Assembly (NCBI RefSeq): GCF_000735605.1 | Contig: NZ_JPKG01000008.1 | Location: 1-64,000, forward strand | DNA from: Allobosea sp. LC85 | GTDB lineage: Bacteria; Pseudomonadota; Alphaproteobacteria; Rhizobiales; Beijerinckiaceae | Length of the DNA: 64,000 bases | Reading direction: 5' to 3' | In this document: piece by piece, positions 17,972 to 26,161 of the stretch | How the letters are laid out: every line of letters starts with the position of its first letter | How positions within the stretch are numbered: the stretch's first letter is position 1 | The notes under the pieces: model-generated | What the model was told of the DNA's origin: nothing | Databases searched by the model: none | What the model saw: the letters and a program-made list of their open reading frames with translations, nothing else | Program-made: the position numbers and the translations under genes

Positions 17972-18366
17972 ATGCGAATCTATGTGACCAGCGTCTTTGT
18001 TGACGACCAGGCCAAGGCCCTGAGCTTCTACACCGATACGCTCGGCTTCATCGTGAAGAATGATGTTCCCGTCGGGACCACCGCTGGCTGACGATGGTGT
18101 CGCAAGAGGACCCTGGGGGGACGGAACTGCTGCTCGAGCCGAGCGAGCATCCGGCGGTCAAGCCCTACAAGGACGCTCTCGTCAAGGACGGCATTCCCGC
18201 AACCTCATTCCAGGTCCAGGGTCTGAATGCGGCGTTTGCAAGACTTCGCGAGCGCGGGGTCGTGTTCACGTTGGAACCGATGGATGCAGGACCTGTGCGC
18301 ATGGCGGTCCTGGACGATACCTGCGGGAATCTGATCCAGTTGATCGAAATGAAACGGGCGAAATGA
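17972..18366 (+). pseudogene. VOC/glyoxalase-family protein with a single frameshift
   Basis: The first frame reads MRIYVTSVFVDDQAKALSFY and runs to DVPVGTTAG with a stop at 18089-18091. The second frame picks up at about 18085 (WLTMVSQEDPGGTELLLEPS) and continues to IQLIEMKRAK with the stop at 18364-18366. Together they make the usual ~130-residue VOC fold with two beta-alpha-beta-beta-beta modules, and the junction (family consensus V-G-x-x-R-W-L-T) implies one missing base near 18077. Either the gene is freshly inactivated or the base is a sequencing error; the rest is well preserved. Confidence 0.8.
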
Positions 18367-18413
18367 AACGGGAATGATCCCTTTTCGGGCCGATGATCTA
18401 ACCCTTTGTGTTT

Positions 18414-18460
18414 GCATCGGCTTTGCCCCGAAAACCGCAATCCACTTTTCGGGCCGATGC
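18414..18460 (-). repeat. dispersed palindromic element, short form (copy 4)
   Basis: On the minus strand the hairpin GCATCGGCCCGAAAA / TTTTCGG(ggcaaa)GCCGATGC begins one base after the TAA of the flavin monooxygenase gene, followed by the CAAACACAAAGGGTTAGATC tail. The internal bulge is two bases longer than in copy 2 while both stems are unchanged. A partial second arm (CTTTTCGGGCCGATGATC) is at 18381-18398. Confidence 0.9.
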
Positions 18461-18461
18461 T

Positions 18462-19610
18462 TTAGCTGACGAGGCCGAGATAATCCGCAAGTTCGCGCGC
18501 GGCAGCGGCGCCCGCCCGATTGGCGCCGATCGTCGAGGCTGACGGACCATAGCCGACCAGATGGATCCTGGGGTCCTTGGCGATCTGGGTCGCGAGCCGG
18601 CCGGTCATGACGATGCCGCCCTTCTCCTCCCGGATCTGCAGCGGCGCCAGATGGTCGAGCGAGCTGCGAAAGCCGGTGCACCAGAGAATGACATCGGCCC
18701 TTTGTTCAGCCCCATCAGCCCAGCGCACACCCTGTTCGGTGATCTCGCTGAACATCGGCAAGCGCTGCAGCACGCCGCGCTCGCGGGCAGCGAGCAAGGC
18801 CGGTGTCAACGGAATCCCGGTCACCGACACGACGGAACCGGGGATCAGGCCCTGCCTGACCCGGTCTTCGACAATCGCGACGGCGGCCCGCCCATCCTCC
18901 GCCGTGAAGGGGCGCTCCCGGAACTGCGGCTCGCGCCTGGTCACCCAGGTGGTCGAGGTGACGCGGGAGATCTCATCGAGCAACTGCAGAGCTGAAATGC
19001 CGCCGCCGACGACGATGACATGCTTGCCGGCGAATTCGTCGGCCGTGCGGTAATCGCGCGTATGAAGCTGCCGGCCCAGGAAGCGATCGGCTCCCGGATA
19101 CCCCGGAATATAGGGGGTCTCCCAAGTGCCGGTGGCATTGATGATGCCGCGGGCCGAGAAGGTTTCGCGATCGGTCTCGATCCTGAAGCGGTCACCGCGG
19201 TCGCAGACGACCTTGACCGCCACCGGGCGATAGACCGGCAGCCGGAACTTGCGTTCGTAGGCTGCGTAGTACTGGGGAACAGCCTCGGAAGCCCTCACTT
19301 CCGTGAGACCGGGCTCGATCACATCGGAGAACTGCATGCCCGGCAGGTCATGGATCCGGTTGACCGTGCTCAGGGTCAGCGTGGGCCAGCGATATTGCCA
19401 AGCGCCGCCTGATTCCGGGGACTTGTCGAGGACGAGATAGTTCCTGCCCGCGGCGAGGCCGAGATTCTGCAGGTGATAGGCGGAGGACAGCCCCGCCTGG
19501 CCGGCGCCGATGACCATGACATCGACCTTGAGCACGGTCCGGACATCGCCCCTCAGTGGGGACGGTTCAGCCGTGCCGGGCACATCGGAAGGCTCAAGAT
19601 CGGCGCTCAT
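18462..19610 (-). CDS. flavin-containing monooxygenase
   Basis: 382 residues from ATG 19610 (MSADLEPSDV); the 40 codons upstream in frame look spurious. An FAD Rossmann loop GAGQAGLS is near residue 34. The FMO/Baeyer-Villiger-type signature FLGRQLHTRDYR is present near 160. A second NADPH-binding loop VGGGISA and the C-terminal CTGFRSSL block complete the family pattern. The enzyme would oxidise an N, S or carbonyl substrate in the cytoplasm with NADPH and oxygen. It is divergent from the M15 peptidase gene with about 75 bases between starts. Substrate unknown. Confidence 0.88.
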   Translation of the reverse strand: MSADLEPSDVPGTAEPSPLRGDVRTVLKVDVMVIGAGQAGLSSAYHLQNLGLAAGRNYLVLDKSPESGGAWQYRWPTLTLSTVNRIHDLPGMQFSDVIEPGLTEVRASEAVPQYYAAYERKFRLPVYRPVAVKVVCDRGDRFRIETDRETFSARGIINATGTWETPYIPGYPGADRFLGRQLHTRDYRTADEFAGKHVIVVGGGISALQLLDEISRVTSTTWVTRREPQFRERPFTAEDGRAAVAIVEDRVRQGLIPGSVVSVTGIPLTPALLAARERGVLQRLPMFSEITEQGVRWADGAEQRADVILWCTGFRSSLDHLAPLQIREEKGGIVMTGRLATQIAKDPRIHLVGYGPSASTIGANRAGAAAARELADYLGLVS

Positions 19611-19686
19611 TCCCAAAGCCTGGGACAGGCGGCACGAGAACTCAAGCCGCCTTCCCTTGGCAGCGTTCGGCTGCGATTGTGCAGGC

Positions 19687-20286
19687 ATGCCTGCACATGC
19701 ACGCTCCCTCCGCCTCGGATTGCTCGCCATTGCGCTCTTCGGTGTCGGCTGGCTTGGCAGTGCCCATGGCCAGGCCAGCAGCGCATTGCGGGCAGCTCCG
19801 GACGCCCCCGCCCCTGCCCTGTACGGACCGGGCGCCGTCTATGCGCGGATTCCGGCCCGGGATGAATACGGGCGGGATCAGCTGGCGATGTTCCGCGCCT
19901 GGAACCCCGACCCGGTCGGGAACCATGAAGCCAATCTTCGGGCGATCCAGCCAGCGCTCGCCAGGGTGGTGCGCACCGCGCAGGCCGAGAATCCCGGCCT
20001 GCGTTTCGTGATCGGCTCGGGGCGACGCGACCGCAAGCTGCAACGCCGGGCGGTCGCCTGGGGCTGGTCCAGGACGCATGCAAGCTCGCACCGCTCAGGG
20101 CTCGCAGTGGATTTGTGGCCGCTCGATGCGGAGGGCCGGGTGATCTTCGATCCGAATGCCCAGAACCGGATCGCGGTGGCGCTGAAGCGGGCCGCCACCG
20201 AACTGGGCCTGTCGCTGCGCTGGGGTGGCCGCTTCCGCGGCTACAAGCACATGGACCGCTCGCATTTCGAGCTCGTGTCACGCTGA
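19687..20286 (+). CDS. M15-family peptidase (endolysin-like), exported
   Basis: 199 residues from ATG 19687. Signal peptide (MPAHARSLRLGLLAIALFGVGWLGSAHGQ) with cleavage about 28. The catalytic domain has the VanY/M15C zinc pattern: SSHRSGLAVDLWPLD (His and Asp ligands) and KHMDRSHFEL (catalytic acid region and His ligand), as in phage L-alanyl-D-glutamate peptidases. No other phage genes are near. Likely role: peptidoglycan stem-peptide cleavage in the periplasm. Confidence 0.85.
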   Translation: MPAHARSLRLGLLAIALFGVGWLGSAHGQASSALRAAPDAPAPALYGPGAVYARIPARDEYGRDQLAMFRAWNPDPVGNHEANLRAIQPALARVVRTAQAENPGLRFVIGSGRRDRKLQRRAVAWGWSRTHASSHRSGLAVDLWPLDAEGRVIFDPNAQNRIAVALKRAATELGLSLRWGGRFRGYKHMDRSHFELVSR

Positions 20287-20322
20287 CCGCTGGGTTCCCG
20301 GCGTTTCGATGGAATGTCATTT

Positions 20323-20351
20323 GAGATGTCACAAAGCACTTGTGAAATCTC
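20323..20351 (+). promoter_or_regulatory. inverted-repeat operator before the GntR gene
   Basis: Left arm GAGATGTCACAA (20323-20334), 5-base spacer, right arm TTGTGAAATCTC (20340-20351); 11 of 12 positions pair. It ends 15 bases before the start of the GntR gene, the usual place for an autoregulatory operator controlling the operon to 29641. Confidence 0.7.
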
Positions 20352-20366
20352 AGAAGCTGATCCAGC

Positions 20367-21158
20367 ATGCCTGCCATGCTCGATACCTCGCCCGCCTTCG
20401 CGCCAGCCCCGTCGCTTCCGGTTGCGGAAACGCAGCTCGATGTCGCGACCCGGCGGCTGCGCAAGGCGGTCGTCTCTTGCGAGCTCGCGCCGGGCGCATT
20501 CGTGCATGAGGCTGCCCTGGCTGAGCGCTTCGCGCTCGGACGCGCCGGCATCCGCGTCGCGCTGACGGAACTGTCAGTGGCCGGCTTCGTCGACCGGCAC
20601 GCCCGCCAGGGCTGGCAGATCGCGCCCGTCGATGGCGCCCTGGTCGCAGCTGTGCTGGACGGCCGCCGCAGGCTGGAGCCCTCGCTGGCGACGCTGCAGC
20701 CGAGTGGGCAGACACAGGCCGCACTGGCCGCGCTGCTCGGCGTGATGGACTCTGTCTCGGGCCGGACTGAGCCGGTTGCGCTCTCGACCGCGCGCTCCGC
20801 CGAACGGCAGCTGCGCAACCTGCTGGCGGCGGCAACGGGTCCGCTGGCCCGCCGCTGGCTCGGCGACATCTGGGACCATGCCGACCGGATCGTGCGCATG
20901 CTCGACCTCGCCGGCCACCCGATTCCGCCGGCTGAGCTCGGCGATCTGGTGAGCGCGCTTGCCGCAGGCGATGCGGAGGCGGCGAGCCTCGCCATCGCGG
21001 CGGAGCACCGGCGCTTCAGCGAGGCACTCGCGCAGGGCCTGATGCTGGCGGCAGCCCGGCCTGCGCAGCCGCTCGTCCGCTCGGCGCGACGCACGAGACG
21101 GACCGCAACCATCACGACCGAACAGCCCCGCCCCCTCTCGAAGGAGCAGCAGCGATGA
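20367..21158 (+). CDS. GntR/FCD-family transcriptional regulator
   Basis: 263 residues. N-terminal winged HTH (about 25-92, LAERFALGRAGIRVALTELSVAGFV) and a helical FCD-like ligand domain (to about 225), ending in a basic tail. Start ATG 20367; a second ATG at 20376 is possible and neither has a strong ribosome site. The stop overlaps the next ATG (ATGA, 21155-21158), so the regulator is translated with the transporter genes it presumably controls. The FCD metal/acid ligand pattern is not obvious, so the effector cannot be guessed. Confidence 0.88.
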   Translation: MPAMLDTSPAFAPAPSLPVAETQLDVATRRLRKAVVSCELAPGAFVHEAALAERFALGRAGIRVALTELSVAGFVDRHARQGWQIAPVDGALVAAVLDGRRRLEPSLATLQPSGQTQAALAALLGVMDSVSGRTEPVALSTARSAERQLRNLLAAATGPLARRWLGDIWDHADRIVRMLDLAGHPIPPAELGDLVSALAAGDAEAASLAIAAEHRRFSEALAQGLMLAAARPAQPLVRSARRTRRTATITTEQPRPLSKEQQR

Positions 21159-22660
21159 CCCCTCTCTCACGGAATGCTCGTCTTGCTGCGCTCGCCGCGG
21201 CGCTCGCTTTCTCCGCCGCTCCCGCCCAGGCCTCGAAGGAGCGCTTCGTCGTCGACCTCGTCAACGAGCCGTCATCGCTCGATCCGCAGGTGCAGTGGAA
21301 CCCCGACAGCTACTATGTCTACCGCAACATCTTCGACAATCTCGTCACCCGCGACGACAAGGGCGAGATCGTTCCGCAGGTCGCGACGAGCTGGAAATAC
21401 CTCTCCGACACCGAGATCGAATTCGATCTGCGTTCCGACATCCTCTTCCATGACGGCTCGAAGCTGACCGCCGAGGATGTCGCCTACAGCGTCAAGCGCA
21501 TCACCGACCCGAAATTCGGCAGCCCGCAGCTGGGCCAGTTCGACAAGATCACCGAGGCCGTCGCGCTGTCGCCGACGAAGGTGAAGCTCACCACCAACGG
21601 CGCCTATCCAGCCCTGCTCGCCCAGCTGGTCAAGCTCTCGATCGTGCCGAAGGCGGTCGTCGAGGCGGTCGGCAAGGACGCCTTCAACCTGAAGCCGGTC
21701 GGTAGCGGCCCCTACAAGTTCGAGGGCTGGCAGCGCGGTGTGCAGGTCTCGCTCACCCGCAACGATGCCTATTGGGGCGTGAAGGGGCCGTTCCCGGCAG
21801 TGATCTTCCGTGCCGTGCCGGACGGAGCGACCCGGGTCGCCAATCTCCAGGCCGGCACCAGCGATCTCGGCGTCACGCTCGACAGCGACCAGGCGGGCCA
21901 GCTCAAATCGGCGGCCAAGGCCAAGGCTCTGATCGGCCTGACCGAGCGCGTCGCCTATTTGCGTCTCAACACCACCAAGCCGCCCTTCGACAACGTCAAG
22001 CTGCGCCTGGCCGCAGCCTATGCCATCGACAAGGAGGGCATGGTCGACGGCCTGCTCGGCGGCTTCGACAAGCCCGTTTCGCAATTGCTGACGCCGGCAA
22101 GCTTCGGCTGGATCGAGGGCATGACCGGCCCGAGCTTCGACCTCGCCAAGGCCAAGGCCCTGGTCGCGGAGGCCGGCCCCGCGGCGAAGGCCGAGATCGA
22201 GCTCGCGACCGCCCCGGTCTTCGATCAGCGCATCGTCCAGGCGATCCAGCAGCAGCTCGTTGATGCCGGCTTCACCGTCAAGATCGCGATGTCCGACATG
22301 GCGACCTATCTCAAGCGCTCGCAGGCCGGCCCCGAGGCCACCTCGACGCTCAGCTTCGGGCGCTGGTCCTGCGCCTGCCAGGATGCCGATGGCGTGCTCT
22401 TCCCGCTGGTCCACAAGAGCAGCGGCTGGTCGGCCTATCGCAACCCGAAGGCCGATGGCCTGCTCGAGGAGGCGCGCCAGACCCTCGACAAGGACAAGCG
22501 GCTCGCCGCCTACAAGCAGGTCCACGAGATCATCGCCACGGAAGCCCCGCTCGTGCCGCTCTATCAGGCCGCCGTGCTCTACGGCGCAACCAAGAACCTG
22601 CAGTTCAAGCCGACGCCGAATGAAAGCATGTTCCTGAACCGCATGAGCTGGGTGGACTGA
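21155..22660 (+). CDS. ABC transporter substrate-binding protein, family 5
   Basis: 501 residues with a Sec signal peptide (cleavage about 23, AQAS). Mature N-terminus RFVVDLVNEPSSLDPQVQW, then the family block FHDGSKLTAEDVAYSVKRI near 99. An AAGGAGCAGCAGCG ribosome site precedes the start within the GntR gene. It is followed six bases later by its permease gene. Compared with the binding protein at 9263 it is clearly a different paralogue. Ligand probably a peptide or gamma-glutamyl compound given the operon's GGT and deacetylase (inference). Confidence 0.92.
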   Translation: MTPLSRNARLAALAAALAFSAAPAQASKERFVVDLVNEPSSLDPQVQWNPDSYYVYRNIFDNLVTRDDKGEIVPQVATSWKYLSDTEIEFDLRSDILFHDGSKLTAEDVAYSVKRITDPKFGSPQLGQFDKITEAVALSPTKVKLTTNGAYPALLAQLVKLSIVPKAVVEAVGKDAFNLKPVGSGPYKFEGWQRGVQVSLTRNDAYWGVKGPFPAVIFRAVPDGATRVANLQAGTSDLGVTLDSDQAGQLKSAAKAKALIGLTERVAYLRLNTTKPPFDNVKLRLAAAYAIDKEGMVDGLLGGFDKPVSQLLTPASFGWIEGMTGPSFDLAKAKALVAEAGPAAKAEIELATAPVFDQRIVQAIQQQLVDAGFTVKIAMSDMATYLKRSQAGPEATSTLSFGRWSCACQDADGVLFPLVHKSSGWSAYRNPKADGLLEEARQTLDKDKRLAAYKQVHEIIATEAPLVPLYQAAVLYGATKNLQFKPTPNESMFLNRMSWVD

Positions 22661-22666
22661 GGCTTC

Positions 22667-23593
22667 GTGCAGGGCTTTCTCCTCAGGCGTGCCGGACAGG
22701 CGCTCGTCACCATCCTCGGGGTGGTGACGCTGATCTTCTTCGTCCAGCGCCTGACCGGCGACCCGACCTATCTCTTGGTACCGGAGACCGCGACCAAGGC
22801 CGATGTCGAGGCGCTGCGCCATGCGCTCGGCTTCGACCGGCCGCTCCTGGTGCAATATCTCGACTTCCTGGCCGATCTCGCCCGCTTCGATCTCGGCCAG
22901 TCGGTGGTGCAGCGCGTGCCGGTGCTGACCATCATTGCCTCGCGCCTGCCCTACACCCTGATGCTGGCGGCGGGCGCGCTCGTCGTCGCCTGCGGCATCG
23001 GCGTGCCGATGGGCATCCTGCTCGCGGTGTTTCGCGACCGGCCGATCGCCAAGGCCGCTTCCGGCATCGTGCTGGCGGCCCAGAGCATGCCGACCTTCTG
23101 GAGCGGCATCCTGATGATCCTGGTCTTCTCGGTGCTGCTCGGCTGGCTGCCGCCCTCCTCCACCGGCGATCTTTCGCATCTCATCATGCCCTCCTTCGCG
23201 CTCGGCCTGCTCAGCATGGCGACTTTTGCGCGGATCACGCGCTCGGCCCTGCTCGACGAACTCTCGAAGGACTATGCCCGCACCGCCCGCTCGCGCGGGG
23301 TCCGCACCGGCCGGCTGCTGCTGCGCCATGTCGCCCGCAACGCCTCGATCCCGTTGATCACGGTCGCGGCGCTGGAAATCTCGAACCTGCTCGCCGGCGC
23401 GGTGATCGTCGAGACGGTGTTCGCCTGGCCCGGCATCGGCCAGGTCACGGTGCAGGCGATCCTGGCCCGCGATTTCATGATCGTGCAGGGCGTCGTGCTG
23501 ATGGGGGCCTTCGTCACCGTCCTGCTGAACCTGCTCTCGGACGTGCTCTACAGCATCATCGATCCGCGCATCGTGCTGGAAGGGACGCGATGA
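22667..23593 (+). CDS. ABC transporter permease, DppB type
   Basis: 308 residues from GTG 22667. Membrane helices start in ALVTILGVVTLIFFVQRL. It contains LGFDRPLLVQYLDF and PTFWSGILMILVFSV blocks and the EAA loop DYARTARSRGVRTGRLL. The stop overlaps the next start (ATGA, 23590-23593). Confidence 0.93.
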   Translation: MQGFLLRRAGQALVTILGVVTLIFFVQRLTGDPTYLLVPETATKADVEALRHALGFDRPLLVQYLDFLADLARFDLGQSVVQRVPVLTIIASRLPYTLMLAAGALVVACGIGVPMGILLAVFRDRPIAKAASGIVLAAQSMPTFWSGILMILVFSVLLGWLPPSSTGDLSHLIMPSFALGLLSMATFARITRSALLDELSKDYARTARSRGVRTGRLLLRHVARNASIPLITVAALEISNLLAGAVIVETVFAWPGIGQVTVQAILARDFMIVQGVVLMGAFVTVLLNLLSDVLYSIIDPRIVLEGTR

Positions 23594-24444
23594 GCGCGAT
23601 CGCTGCGCCTCCCGCTCGCCCGCGCCGCCTCGCGCTCAGCCGCTGGTGGCCGGTCGCGGTCATCGCGCTGGTGGTGCTGGCTGCGATCCTGGCACCCTGG
23701 CTCGCGCCCTATGACCCCAACGCCCAGAACCTGGCCGGCCGCCTGAAGCCGCCGGGCACCGTCTCGCGCAGCTTCCATTACTGGCTCGGCAGCGACGAGC
23801 TCGGCCGCGACCTGCTCAGCCGGATCATCCACGGCGCGCGCGTCTCGCTGATCGTCGCCTTCGCCTCGGTCATCCTGTCGGGCACCGTCGGCACGGTGCT
23901 CGGCATGATCGCGGGCTATCGGCGCGGGCTCGTCGAGATCGCGGTGATGCGCGTCGTCGATGTCTTCCTCTCGATCCCGGCCGTGCTGCTGGCGATCATC
24001 ACCGTCGCGGTGCTGGGCCCGAGCCTCGTCAACGTCATCATGGTGCTCGCGCTGACGCGCTGGCCGCGCTACGCCCGCGTCGCCTACAGCCAGACGCTCT
24101 CGGTCGCGACGATGCCCTATGTGCGGCTCGCGGCGCTGATGGGCGCCGGCGCGGGGCGCATCCTGTTCCGCCATATCCTGCCCAACATCATCGGCGCGGT
24201 CAGCGTCGTCGCGACGCTCGAATTCGGGCTGATGGTGCTGTTCGAGGCGGGCCTGTCCTTCCTCGGGCTCGGCGTGCAGCCACCGACGGCGAGCTGGGGG
24301 GCGATGCTCTCGACCGGCCGCAACTATGTCGCGACTGCCTGGTGGGCAGCGACCCTCCCCGGGCTTTGTCTCTTCGTGCTCGTGCTGGCCGTCAACCTGA
24401 CGGGCGACGCCGTGCGCGACCGCCTCGACCCCCGTTTCCGCTAG
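23590..24444 (+). CDS. ABC transporter permease, DppC type
   Basis: 284 residues. Carries the DppC signature HYWLGSDELGRDLLSRIIHGARVSL and the terminal LSFLGLGVQPPTASWGAML block, with six membrane helices. ATGA overlap with the preceding permease. It forms the channel with that protein; the ATPases are encoded at the end of the same operon. Confidence 0.93.
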   Translation: MSAIAAPPARPRRLALSRWWPVAVIALVVLAAILAPWLAPYDPNAQNLAGRLKPPGTVSRSFHYWLGSDELGRDLLSRIIHGARVSLIVAFASVILSGTVGTVLGMIAGYRRGLVEIAVMRVVDVFLSIPAVLLAIITVAVLGPSLVNVIMVLALTRWPRYARVAYSQTLSVATMPYVRLAALMGAGAGRILFRHILPNIIGAVSVVATLEFGLMVLFEAGLSFLGLGVQPPTASWGAMLSTGRNYVATAWWAATLPGLCLFVLVLAVNLTGDAVRDRLDPRFR

Positions 24445-24455
24445 GGATCACGACC

Positions 24456-25241
24456 ATGTTCGACGACATCAAGGGAAAACGGGCGCTCGTCACCGGCGCC
24501 TGCGGCGTGATCGGGCGCTGGATTGCCGAGACGCTGCACGAGGCCGGAGCCGTGCTGGCGCTGACCGACGCGCGAGCGGACGAGCTCGAGGCCTTTGCGA
24601 CATCGCTCGGCCTCAGTGGCGACAGCTTCACCAAGGTGGCCGACCTGACCGACGAGGCCTCGATCAAGGCGCTTGCGGCCGAGATCGGCACGCGCTGGGG
24701 CGCGGTCGACATCCTCGTCAACAATGCCGGCATCTATCCCAGCGGCTTCCTGCTCGACACCTCGACGGAAGAGTTCGACCGGATCTTCTCGGTCAACCTG
24801 CGCGCACCCTTCATCCTGACCCGCGAGATCGCGACGCAGATGGTGCGCAAGGGCGTCAAGGGCTCGATCATCAACATCTCGTCGGGCGCCTCGCGCAAGA
24901 TACGGCGCACCGTCGTGCCCTATTGCACCTCCAAGACCGCGCTTGACCGGCTCACCAAGGGGTTTGGCGTCGAGCTCGCGGAGTTCGGCATCCGCGTGAA
25001 TGCGCTCGAGCCCGGCTTCGCCGCCGGCAGCAAGGTCAGCGACCTGACCGAGGCGCATATCCAGAGCACGATCTCCCAGATCCCGCTCGGCCGCCCGTCC
25101 TCGCGCGAGGATGTCGGCAATGGCCTGCTCTATCTCGCCAGCAGCGCCTCGGCCTATGCCACCGGCGCGACCCTGACGATCGACGGAGGCAACTCCATCG
25201 GCTCGCTCGCCGTGCATCAGGACAAGAAGAACCCGCTCTAG
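24456..25241 (+). CDS. short-chain dehydrogenase/reductase
   Basis: 261 residues from ATG 24456. Cofactor loop near residue 14 reads TGACGVIGRW (GxxxGxG form). NNAG at about 90, active-site Ser in INISSGAS, and YCTSKTALDR with the Tyr-x-x-x-Lys pair are all present. The C-terminal IDGGNSIGS is typical. A cytoplasmic NAD(P)-dependent oxidoreductase; in this operon it likely oxidises or reduces a product of the imported compound. Substrate not identified. Confidence 0.9.
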   Translation: MFDDIKGKRALVTGACGVIGRWIAETLHEAGAVLALTDARADELEAFATSLGLSGDSFTKVADLTDEASIKALAAEIGTRWGAVDILVNNAGIYPSGFLLDTSTEEFDRIFSVNLRAPFILTREIATQMVRKGVKGSIINISSGASRKIRRTVVPYCTSKTALDRLTKGFGVELAEFGIRVNALEPGFAAGSKVSDLTEAHIQSTISQIPLGRPSSREDVGNGLLYLASSASAYATGATLTIDGGNSIGSLAVHQDKKNPL

Positions 25242-25252
25242 TGGAGGATGAG

Positions 25253-26161
25253 ATGACAACCTCCCTTGCGCCTGCGCGCTTTCCCGTCTCCGATTACGAA
25301 TGGCCGCAAGGCAAGAGCAGCGCCTTCTGCTTCAGCATCGATGTCGATGCCGAGAGCCCCTATCTCTGGAACCTGTCCGAGGGCGCGCCCGCCACGCTCG
25401 GCCAGATCGAGCAGCGGCTGTTCGGCCCGCGCATCGGCATCTGGCGCATCCTCGACCTGCTCGACCGCTACGGCATCAAGGCGACGATGTTCGTGCCGGG
25501 CCTGGTGGCGAAGAACCATCCGGAACTGCTGCCGGCCTTCGTCGAGCGCGGCCACGAGATCGGCCTGCACGGCTATTTCCACGAGATCGCGACCGAGGCC
25601 GGTCCCGACGAATTCGCCCGCGCGCTCGATGAATCGCTGGCGCTGTTCAAAGCCCAGGCCGGCATCATGCCGAAGGGTTTTCGCTCGCCGGCCTGGGAGA
25701 TGACGCCGGCCATGCTGGCGGAGGTGAAGCGGCGCGGCCTCTATGACAGCTCGCTGATGGGCTTCGACCATCCCTACACGATCGACGGCGTCACGCAGGT
25801 GCCGGTGCTCTGGGCGGTCGATGATGCGGTCTATTTCCGCTTCACCGGAAGCCTGACCGACCGGGCTCCGCCATCGCCACAGGGGGGCATCCTCGAGGCC
25901 TGGCTCGACGAGTGGCATATGCTGCATCGCGAGGGCCGCATGATGATGCTGACGATCCATGACTGGATTTCCGGCCGGGCCGGACGGGTTCGGATGCTGG
26001 AGCGGCTGCTCGACGCGGTGACCTCATCGCCCGGCGTCTGGATCGCGACTGTCGGCGAACTCGCGGCCCATCATGCCGCAAGCGCCAATGCCCAGCGCTT
26101 CAGCGTGCCGCTGCGCCTGCCCGAAGCGAGCGCGCCGCGGCGCTTCAAGACGCCGCGCTGA
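25253..26161 (+). CDS. polysaccharide-deacetylase-like (NodB-fold) hydrolase
   Basis: 302 residues from ATG 25253, with GGAGG six bases upstream. NodB-fold motifs: FCFSIDVDAESP (catalytic Asp pair), GHEIGLHGYFHE (His ligands), FRSPAWEM (Arg/Pro-Ala-Trp), and LTIHDWISGRAGR near the C-terminus. The HGYFHE/FRSPAWE pattern is that of the peptidoglycan-deacetylase/allantoinase (PuuE, HpPgdA) subgroup, cytoplasmic enzymes that can act on cyclic amides rather than sugars. With GGT and peptide-type transport, hydrolysis of an amide or imide bond is more likely than chitin deacetylation (inference). Its TGA shares a base with the next ATG. Confidence 0.85.
   Translation: MTTSLAPARFPVSDYEWPQGKSSAFCFSIDVDAESPYLWNLSEGAPATLGQIEQRLFGPRIGIWRILDLLDRYGIKATMFVPGLVAKNHPELLPAFVERGHEIGLHGYFHEIATEAGPDEFARALDESLALFKAQAGIMPKGFRSPAWEMTPAMLAEVKRRGLYDSSLMGFDHPYTIDGVTQVPVLWAVDDAVYFRFTGSLTDRAPPSPQGGILEAWLDEWHMLHREGRMMMLTIHDWISGRAGRVRMLERLLDAVTSSPGVWIATVGELAAHHAASANAQRFSVPLRLPEASAPRRFKTPR

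Noticed and set aside
21272..23329. 685-codon minus-strand frame
   Set aside because: Antisense shadow of the binding protein and permease genes in a GC-rich genome; no domain recognisable.
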